Assembly (NCBI GenBank): GCA_900766045.1
Contig: CAAFTW010000060.1
Coordinates: 1 to 23,697 of the forward strand
Reading direction: 5' to 3'
DNA length: 23,697 nt
DNA from: Clostridia bacterium
GTDB lineage: Bacteria; Bacillota; Clostridia; Peptostreptococcales; Anaerovoracaceae
Positions 16,128 through 21,159 of the stretch are shown in pieces (positions within the stretch are counted from its first letter, which is position 1; every line of letters begins with the position of its first letter). Both the position numbers and the translations under genes were made by a program. Under the pieces are notes generated by a model, which saw only the letters and a list, made by a program, of their open reading frames with translations, was not told the DNA's origin and ran no database searches.

Positions 16128-17159
16128 TTATTTTTGCTGAGCGGAAGCAGGACGGGGAGCATTGCTGAGTTTTGCCTGTTCCTCTTCTTTTTTTATCTTT
16201 TCTGCGACCGGGGAATCCGGGGCGACGTCGGGAACGAGTTCTAGGTAGACACCGGTGTAGCGGGCGGAGAGCAGTGCGCGGAGTTTGTCCGTTGCCTCCT
16301 TGAGCTGTTTGATGTTCATGATGTTTCCCTTTGTCGTAACATAGAGGGAAATCCAGAGTCGGCGGCCGGTGCGCACGGCGTCGATGAAATCGACATCATA
16401 CGGGTAATCCTTCAGGCCTTCCGCTGTGATGGCACGAATTTCCTCGATTTTCTCCGCTGGCGGGGCCATGAGAACGAGTTCGCGGATGGCATTGATGAAG
16501 GCCCGGGTCGGTTCAGGCAGCATGAGAGCAGCGATGATGCAGGAAATCACAGAGTCGATGTAGGGAATGGTCCATTCCAGCACGTGAAAGTAATGGAAGG
16601 GAATTTCCAGGCCGAATCCAAGGAATGCGCCCAGACTCAGGAAGACATCAATTTTCCAGGTGATGACCTCGACCTTAATCATCGGAGTTTTCAGCCTGTG
16701 GCCGAGATAGCGCATGAGCAGCCAGCCGGCGACGCAGAACAGGGTCAGGGCAAATTCAAAATACAAGATCAGCCCGGTATCGAGCTGGGACCCGCCGTGA
16801 ATGATGACCTGAATATTATCGTAAATGACCAGAAGTGTGACGAGAATGAGGATGGAACCCTTGATCAGAATAAACAGAGATTCCACCTGCGCGAATCCGT
16901 AGGGAATTTTCTCGCTGACCGGCTTATAGAGCAGCGGTATCAGGAGCTGGTAGATCACGAGGATCACCACGTCCATGCTGTCATAAATTCCGTCGATCAG
17001 GATGGCCTGGGAGTGGGTCGCTAAATACATAAGAACCTCAGCGATGGCAACAATCACGCCCAGCGTCGAAGATACCCGGATGGCCTTCTTTTCATCCCGG
17101 ATGCGCAGTTTTTTGTTTTGGGTATTAATAATTTCACACCTTTCTCTTGGCTTTATCAC
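16128..17159 (-). CDS. Cation diffusion facilitator (CDF) family metal transporter
   Basis: A membrane protein of up to 343 residues with about six hydrophobic segments (about 30-230) and a cytoplasmic C-terminal domain (about 235-310) of the CDF type, followed by a charged tail. The TM2 metal pair D56/D60 (DGIYD) is present. At the TM5 position, where zinc transporters usually have HxxxD, it reads T167-x3-D171, so the site is DD/TD. The metal is therefore unclear. The start is doubtful: GTG 17159 lies only about 12 nt from the likely transcript start and has no ribosome site. The best ribosome site, GAAAGGTGT (17144-17136), is followed by ATT ATT (17132-17127), so a non-AUG start near residue 10 or 11 is possible. 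The gene stands alone. Confidence 0.85.
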   Translation of the reverse strand: MIKPRERCEIINTQNKKLRIRDEKKAIRVSSTLGVIVAIAEVLMYLATHSQAILIDGIYDSMDVVILVIYQLLIPLLYKPVSEKIPYGFAQVESLFILIKGSILILVTLLVIYDNIQVIIHGGSQLDTGLILYFEFALTLFCVAGWLLMRYLGHRLKTPMIKVEVITWKIDVFLSLGAFLGFGLEIPFHYFHVLEWTIPYIDSVISCIIAALMLPEPTRAFINAIRELVLMAPPAEKIEEIRAITAEGLKDYPYDVDFIDAVRTGRRLWISLYVTTKGNIMNIKQLKEATDKLRALLSARYTGVYLELVPDVAPDSPVAEKIKKEEEQAKLSNAPRPASAQQK

Positions 17160-17177
17160 GAAAAAATGATTTTTATA

Positions 17178-17183
17178 AGTATA
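17178..17183 (-). promoter_or_regulatory. Extended -10 of the CDF gene promoter
   Basis: On the minus strand TGG-TATACT forms an extended -10 box at 17183-17178; the -35 region is poor (TTCTTC at 17 nt). The start would be near 17171, which leaves almost no leader before the GTG at 17159. Confidence 0.5.
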
Positions 17184-17317
17184 CCATAAATCGGGGAATG
17201 GAAGAAGAAGGAAAGGTAAAATCCGGAATAAATCTTATCCTCTTGTCAGGCGGACGGCAGCAGGGCTGCCAGCTGTGCGGTAAACCCGCAGACGGACGCA
17301 GGGATCTGAGACAATAA

Positions 17318-17396
17318 GAATGCCGCCGTTCCGCGGCGCTGAAGCGTCGGCTGACTGCCCGGGAAGCTTGTTGTCATCTGACGAATGGGCAATAGA
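17318..17396 (-). repeat. REP-like dyad repeat, copy B
   Basis: Read on the minus strand, this is related to 13476-13553 along about 78 bases. Shared blocks in order are TATTG, CGT-AGA-GACAACAAG, TTCCCGGG, CCGACGCTTCAGCG and GGAA. The outer stem bases differ and only partly re-pair (GCC with GGC). Like copy A, it starts right at the T tract of a terminator, here that of tRNA-Ser, and in the same orientation as the terminated transcript. Confidence 0.65.
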
Positions 17397-17435
17397 AAAC
17401 GGTTCAGCCCATGCGCAGTGCAGGCTGAACCGTTT
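17393..17435 (-). terminator. Rho-independent terminator of tRNA-Ser
   Basis: A perfect 13-bp stem, AAACGGTTCAGCC with its complement (17397-17409 and 17423-17435), closes a 13-nt loop. On the minus strand the stem runs into TTTTCTATT, 9 nt past the tRNA 3' end. Confidence 0.9.
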
Positions 17436-17443
17436 ATAAAATA

Positions 17444-17531
17444 TGGCGGAGAGATCGGGATTCGAACCCGAGGCCCGGTGAAGGGCACGGCATTTCGAGT
17501 GCCGCACGATCGACCACTCTGACATCTCTCC
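17444..17531 (-). tRNA. tRNA-Ser (anticodon CGA)
   Basis: An 88-nt class II tRNA on the minus strand. The acceptor GGAGAGA pairs with TCTCTCC, followed by discriminator G and an encoded CCA. The anticodon arm is CGGCA-CTCGAAA-TGCCG, so the anticodon is CGA, reading UCG. The long variable arm GCCCTTCACCGGGC region is typical of serine, and the T arm contains GGTTCGAATCC. Confidence 0.97.
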
Positions 17532-17562
17532 ATAAAATTTTTGTGAAGAACACAACATAGAT

Positions 17563-17591
17563 ATTATAACGTCAGAAGCGGGCAGCTGCAA
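17563..17591 (-). promoter_or_regulatory. Promoter of tRNA-Ser
   Basis: On the minus strand TTGCAG (17591-17586), a 17-nt spacer and a perfect TATAAT (17568-17563). The start would be about 25 nt before the tRNA. Confidence 0.7.
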
Positions 17592-17723
17592 GGGAAATTT
17601 GAGCTGGGATGGTGTCAGAAGCCAGCGGGAGTTTCTGTTGAGAAAGCTCCGGATTTTCTGTGAGCGGTATACAGGCTGATGTCTGGAACGCCTCCCGGCT
17701 GATCTGCCTTGACAGAACACGGC

Positions 17724-17765
17724 AAAAAGGGGTGCGGAAAAACAGGCTTCTGTCTTTCCGCACCC
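17724..17765 (-). terminator. Distal minus-strand terminator
   Basis: GGGTGCGGAAA (17730-17740) pairs with TTTCCGCACCC (17755-17765). On the minus strand a single C and then TTTTT (17728-17724) follow. It lies about 250 nt past ilvB and may be the main or a backup terminator of that transcript. Confidence 0.75.
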
Positions 17766-17910
17766 TCTGCTGCTATGGTCATGACGCTATGGTCATATTG
17801 GAATTCCTGCGGGCTGTTGGCCCTGGATTGCGGGCGCGCACCCTGACAGGAAAACTGGCTTTATTCTGATGACTTCTGCATGATTCTGTGCACCCCGGCT
17901 GCGGGAACGC

Positions 17911-17938
17911 AGAATGAAAGCCCGCCAGGTGCGGCGGT
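17911..17938 (-). terminator. Weak proximal terminator after ilvB
   Basis: On the minus strand CCGCC pairs with GGCGG (17937-17933 with 17926-17922), followed by GCTTTCATTC. The stem is short and the T tract interrupted, so confidence is low. Confidence 0.4.
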
Positions 17939-18015
17939 TCAGCATTCCGCATTGATGGATCTCATCCATGCAGAATGCTCATCCCCGCACGAGGCAGTCT
18001 GTATGCTTGATGCTG

Positions 18016-19707
18016 TTAATCCAGCAGGAAGTCTGTGATGTTGGTGCCGCCGTTAACCATTGGGCGTACCAGTTCTTCTTTCGGGATGACGCAGTCTACG
18101 ACATATCCCTTTCCTTTTTTATGTTCTTCAAGAGCTTCCGCAAGGGCGTCCTTCAGGTCCTCTTTGCTGGAAACACGTCTGCCCTTCAGTCCGTAAGCAT
18201 CTGCCAGCTTGACGAAGTCCGGACCTCTGTCCAGAGTTGTCTCACTGTAACGCTTGTCATACATCAGTTTCTGCCACTGGTGAACCATTCCCATGCATCC
18301 GTTGTTGAAGATAATGGTGACGATCGGCAGGTGGTAGTGCTCCTCGGTTGCGAGTTCATTGCAGTTCATGCGGAAAGAACCGTCGCCGGTGATGTGCAGA
18401 ACCATCTTATCCGGGTTTCCGACCTGCGCGCCGATTGCAGCGCCGAGTCCGAATCCCATCGTTCCAAAACCGCCGGATGTAAGGAGCTGTCCAGGGTAGT
18501 GGAAGTGGAAGTGCTGAATTGCCCACATCTGATGTTCGCCGACATCGGTGGTAACCATGACATCGTCCGGGAAGGTCTTCTGAATCGTGCTCAGAGCCTG
18601 TTTTGGTGTCAGTGTGCCCGGAACATCATCGTACTTCGTTTCCGTCGGGAAGGAGAATACGTAAGATTTCCAGTCATCGTGATGGTACTGAGGCAGTCTT
18701 TCGTTCAGAAGCTCCAGCACGCGTTTTGCGTCGCCCAGGATGTAGTGGTCCGTCTGGACATTTTTATTGATTTCCTTCGGGTCTACGTCGATCTGAACCA
18801 GCTTTGCCGTTGCGGCAAAGGTTGACGGTTTCAGGGCGACACGGTCACTGAAACGGCATCCTACGGCAATGAGCAGATCGCATCCTGCGCAGGCTCTGTT
18901 GGAAGCCTGGCTTCCGTGCATGCCGATCATTCCGGTAGAAAGCTGGTCAGCACCATCCATGGCGCCGCCGCCCATCAGGGTGATGGCGGTCGGAGCGTCG
19001 ACCTTGCGGGCGAATTCACGGAATTCATTTGTGGCCTTTCCGCGTGTGACGCCGCCGCCGCAGATCAGCATCGGCTTCTGCGCCTTGGAAATCATTTCAA
19101 GAAGGGTGTCCAGATCTTCTTTTTCTGGTTCCGGTGCGCGGAATACGTGTTTTCTCTTTTCTACGGCCTTGGCAGTAATCGGTGTGAAGTCGGTTTTTGC
19201 CGCCGTGACATCCTTAGGAATGTCGATCAGGACAGGGCCCGGACGGCCGCTCTCCGCGGTTGCGAAGGCGTCACGGACGGTCTCGGCAAGCTGGTCAACA
19301 TTCTGAACCTGATAGTTCTTCTTTGTGATCGGTTCGGTGATGCCCTTGATGTCGACTTCCTGGAAAGAATTTTTTCCGAGGAGCGGTTTGGCAACATTGC
19401 AGGTAATGAAAACGACAGGGGAGGAATCCAGGAAAGCGGTTGCAATACCTGTAGTCAGGTTGGTTGCTCCCGGACCTGATGTCGCGAAGCATACACCGGT
19501 CTTTCCGGTAGATCTTGCATATCCGTCCGCAGCGTGAGAAGCGCCCTGTTCATGGGATGTGGTAATGTGGCGGATCAGTCCCTTCGCCTTATAGCGGTAG
19601 AGTTCATCGTAAATATTCAGAATCGCTCCGCCAGGGTATCCGAACACAGTATCACATCCTTGTTCTAGTAAACACTCCATCAGCACCTTTGCGCCTGTCA
19701 TTTCCAT
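18016..19707 (-). CDS. ilvB: Acetolactate synthase, large (catalytic) subunit
   Basis: A 563-residue thiamine diphosphate and FAD enzyme that joins two pyruvates, or pyruvate and 2-oxobutyrate, in the first common step of valine, leucine and isoleucine synthesis. E53 (HEQGA) is the catalytic glutamate. The ThDP motif runs from GDGSF (441-445) to NN (468-469), and the central FAD-type domain (about 190-340) is complete. GMVHQWQ matches the biosynthetic anabolic type. The ATG has GGAAGGAG about 7 nt upstream. No small subunit ilvN follows, and no other ilv gene is adjacent. The transcript carries a leader of about 625 nt with a leader peptide and attenuator, plus an upstream CodY-like box, so branched-chain amino acid control is strongly indicated. 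Confidence 0.95.
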   Translation of the reverse strand: MEMTGAKVLMECLLEQGCDTVFGYPGGAILNIYDELYRYKAKGLIRHITTSHEQGASHAADGYARSTGKTGVCFATSGPGATNLTTGIATAFLDSSPVVFITCNVAKPLLGKNSFQEVDIKGITEPITKKNYQVQNVDQLAETVRDAFATAESGRPGPVLIDIPKDVTAAKTDFTPITAKAVEKRKHVFRAPEPEKEDLDTLLEMISKAQKPMLICGGGVTRGKATNEFREFARKVDAPTAITLMGGGAMDGADQLSTGMIGMHGSQASNRACAGCDLLIAVGCRFSDRVALKPSTFAATAKLVQIDVDPKEINKNVQTDHYILGDAKRVLELLNERLPQYHHDDWKSYVFSFPTETKYDDVPGTLTPKQALSTIQKTFPDDVMVTTDVGEHQMWAIQHFHFHYPGQLLTSGGFGTMGFGLGAAIGAQVGNPDKMVLHITGDGSFRMNCNELATEEHYHLPIVTIIFNNGCMGMVHQWQKLMYDKRYSETTLDRGPDFVKLADAYGLKGRRVSSKEDLKDALAEALEEHKKGKGYVVDCVIPKEELVRPMVNGGTNITDFLLD

Positions 19708-19740
19708 AGCTTGTCTCCTTCCTCAGCTTCCGTAAAATAT

Positions 19741-20016
19741 CCAATCCAAAATATATCCGCCTGGCAATCATCTCGTTCTAATCAATCCAATCCTGAAATC
19801 CTGCTCACGCTCTGGAAGCTCTTCTGTTCTACATTAACATTTTTTCCAATTGCAGTTTTCTGTACCAATCCATTTACAGAAACCGCCCTGCGGGATTCTC
19901 CGGGTCCCGCAGAAGCAGAGGCTCCAATCCAATGCCCCGTGCTTCTTCATCTTCTCCATTTCATCGAAAGTAAGTGGTCCGTCCATGCCGGGCTCAATCC
20001 AATCCAAAATGCCCGG
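19741..20016 (-). promoter_or_regulatory. ilvB leader array of hairpins with TGGATTG loops
   Basis: Between the attenuator and the ilvB ribosome site, the minus strand carries the motif TTGGATTG/TGGATTGG five times (near 20000, 19930, 19869, 19788 and 19745). Three copies lie in apical loops of good stems. In 19988-20016 CCGGGC pairs with GCCCGG around a 17-nt loop. In 19912-19945 GAAGCA and GGGGC pair with GCCTC and TGCTTC, with one bulge and an 11-nt loop. In 19857-19882 TTTCTGTA pairs with TACAGAAA around a 10-nt loop. The last two copies sit in weak AT stems. A further 8-bp stem without the motif lies at 19888-19912. I know no named RNA class with this layout. Confidence 0.6.
19834..19986 (-). 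CDS. Possible 50-codon reading frame inside the ilvB leader (doubtful)
   Basis: An ATG frame of 50 residues (starting MDGPLTFDEMEKMKKHGALD, then rich in Cys and Trp) runs through three of the leader hairpins. No ribosome site precedes it and I recognise no family. The loop motif falls in different frames in different hairpins, which argues that RNA structure rather than protein is conserved here. Recorded as a weak alternative only. Confidence 0.15.
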   Translation of the reverse strand: MDGPLTFDEMEKMKKHGALDWSLCFCGTRRIPQGGFCKWIGTENCNWKKC

Positions 20017-20085
20017 TATATCCAGCGTCCGGTATCCGGCCGTCCGCCTTCAGACGTCTTCACTGTTTTTATGCATGCATGCCAT

Positions 20086-20124
20086 AAAAAAACTGCAGCT
20101 GATGTTCCGGACATCAAACTGCAG
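20086..20124 (-). terminator. ilvB attenuator (rho-independent terminator in the leader)
   Basis: On the minus strand CTGCAG (20124-20119) pairs with CTGCAG (20098-20093). The inner GATGT pairs with ACATC around a CCGGA loop, joined by a T-A and a T-G pair and one bulged T. Seven T residues follow (20092-20086). It lies 48 nt after the leader peptide stop and 379 nt before ilvB, so it must be bypassed for ilvB expression. Confidence 0.88.
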
Positions 20125-20172
20125 TCAGTGTTTCCTGATTTCTATCAGAAGGAATGTTTCCAAGCATCCTTC

Positions 20173-20298
20173 CTAACAACTCAAGGTATTTACAGTCTGT
20201 TTCATCCGGCATTCTGTGGGCGCGTCAATAATGACCGCCTTAATAATGACGATCTCGACGACGACTAGAATGACGATGTTCAGTACTGCGTTCAGCAT
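20173..20298 (-). CDS. ilv leader peptide (branched-chain amino acid sensor)
   Basis: A 41-residue frame on the minus strand. ATG 20298 has AAAGGAG 8 nt upstream, as good as any ribosome site in the window. Seventeen of its first 26 codons are Ile, Val or Leu (7 Ile, 7 Val, 3 Leu), beginning MLNAVLNIVILVVVEIVI. This is the signature of leader peptides such as IlvL and IvbL, in which ribosome stalling at low charged tRNA prevents a downstream terminator from forming. A strong promoter precedes it and a terminator follows 48 nt after the stop, before ilvB. The C-terminal 15 codons are ordinary. The competing antiterminator pairing could not be fixed by eye. Confidence 0.85.
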   Translation of the reverse strand: MLNAVLNIVILVVVEIVIIKAVIIDAPTECRMKQTVNTLSC

Positions 20299-20339
20299 AC
20301 CTTAGTCTCCTTTAATCACTTGCTTTAATGAACGAGTCT

Positions 20340-20368
20340 AGAATAACACCCTGGTTTTCATTTGTCAA
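20340..20368 (-). promoter_or_regulatory. Promoter of the ilvB leader transcript
   Basis: On the minus strand a perfect TTGACA (20368-20363), a 17-nt spacer and TATTCT (20345-20340) with a TG one base upstream (extended -10). The start is near 20333, about 35 nt before the leader peptide ATG. Confidence 0.82.
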
Positions 20369-20381
20369 CGGATAATAAAAA

Positions 20382-20396
20382 GATTTACAGAAAATT
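20382..20396. promoter_or_regulatory. CodY box at the ilvB/cupin intergenic region
   Basis: GATTTACAGAAAATT matches AATTTTCWGAAAATT at 13 of 15 positions. It lies 13 nt upstream of the ilvB -35 box and 29 nt upstream of the cupin -35 box, so either or both could be affected. ilvB is a classic CodY target in Bacillus. Confidence 0.5.
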
Positions 20397-20425
20397 ATTG
20401 TACGCTCATAAAAACCACCTGGATT

Positions 20426-20454
20426 TTGTCAAAGAGTATTTCCAATGGTATAAT
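20426..20454 (+). promoter_or_regulatory. Promoter of the cupin gene
   Basis: TTGTCA (20426-20431), a 17-nt spacer and a perfect TATAAT (20449-20454). The start is near 20461, about 33 nt before the ATG. Confidence 0.8.
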
Positions 20455-20493
20455 AATTCATCAGATATTATTTCAAACAGCAAGGAGGCAGAA

Positions 20494-20847
20494 ATGGCAT
20501 TCGTACGTAATATCGGTGAGCCGGCAGTCGTTGAGGGATTTAAAGGCGGCAGGGGACACGTTCTGGCAAGAAAGATCCTGAAAACAGATGAGGAAATGTA
20601 TAATAAGGGACGTGTCTTCAACCACATGGTTTTGGAAAAGGGCTGTGAGGTCGGAAAGCACACGCATCAGGGCGATGCAGAAACCTATTATGTCCTGAGC
20701 GGTCACGGCAAGTATCTGAATAACGATGGAAAGATCCTTGATGTGGCTCCTGGAGACGTCATGTTCACCGGAGACGGCGAGACACACGCACTCTGGAATG
20801 AAGAGGATGAGCCGCTGGAGTTCATCGCGCTTGTTCTGTATAAGTAG
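20494..20847 (+). CDS. Small cupin-domain protein
   Basis: A 117-residue single-domain cupin. The first cupin motif is KHTHQGDAETYYVLSGHG, with likely metal ligands H56, H58 and E63; the second contributes H98 in GDGETHAL. Small cupins of this kind act as isomerases, dioxygenases or metabolite sensors, and the sequence alone does not show which. ATG 20494 follows AAGGAGG by 5 nt; an in-frame ATG at 20362 lies upstream of the promoter at 20426. The gene is divergent from ilvB and shares the region with the CodY box, so a link to amino acid metabolism is possible but unproven. It is followed by its own terminator, so it is a single-gene unit. Confidence 0.85.
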   Translation: MAFVRNIGEPAVVEGFKGGRGHVLARKILKTDEEMYNKGRVFNHMVLEKGCEVGKHTHQGDAETYYVLSGHGKYLNNDGKILDVAPGDVMFTGDGETHALWNEEDEPLEFIALVLYK

Positions 20848-20902
20848 GTCAGGCAGTTTCGTCCGTAAAGGCTTTTGCTGCAGCCGGCGGTGACTGCTGT
20901 AC

Positions 20903-20952
20903 AGCCCGGTTTTCCGGAAATTCACGTTTTCCGGAGGATCCGGGCTTTTTCC
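20903..20952 (+). terminator. Terminator after the cupin gene
   Basis: AGCCCGG (20903-20909) pairs with CCGGGCT (20940-20946), and inside it CCGGAAA pairs with TTTCCGG. A TTTTT tract overlaps the end of the stem at 20946-20950. Confidence 0.88.
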
Positions 20953-21061
20953 TTGTCAGGTGAAACAGGGACACGGAGTACTTTTTGTCTGAGACAGAAG
21001 AAAAATGTGCGGCAGAATACAGAACGCCGTGTAAAATCAGGGAAAATGTTAATAGAGGTGT

Positions 21062-21090
21062 TTAACTCCGGCGCTGCTATGCTATATAAT
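21062..21090 (+). promoter_or_regulatory. Promoter of the feoAB gene
   Basis: TTAACT (21062-21067), a 17-nt spacer and a perfect TATAAT (21085-21090). The start is near 21097. The leader then contains a 6-bp hairpin, GCACCC-gtgt-GGGTGC (21118-21133), about 10 nt before the weak ribosome site AAGGA. A TTATCATT half-site at 21107 weakly recalls a Fur half-box. Confidence 0.65.
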
Positions 21091-21159
21091 ATCTGTAAAC
21101 TATAAGGTTATCATTCTGCACCCGTGTGGGTGCGTGCAAGAAAAGGAAATCGGCAGAAT

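Larger units (their letters stand above)
17592..18015. other. Intergenic region between tRNA-Ser and ilvB
   Basis: No credible gene is seen. It holds two minus-strand hairpins listed separately (17724-17765 and 17911-17938) and a small palindrome ATGGAT-ctc-ATCCAT near 17957. Short open frames on the plus strand lack ribosome sites. Confidence 0.6.

Noticed and set aside
17660..17869. 69-codon plus-strand frame between tRNA-Ser and ilvB
   Set aside because: No ribosome site or motif, and it runs through a minus-strand terminator hairpin.
19711..20268. Plus-strand frame of 185 codons opposite the ilvB leader
   Set aside because: It runs antisense to the leader peptide, terminator and hairpins, shows no domain features and lacks a ribosome site. 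The open frame is a by-product.
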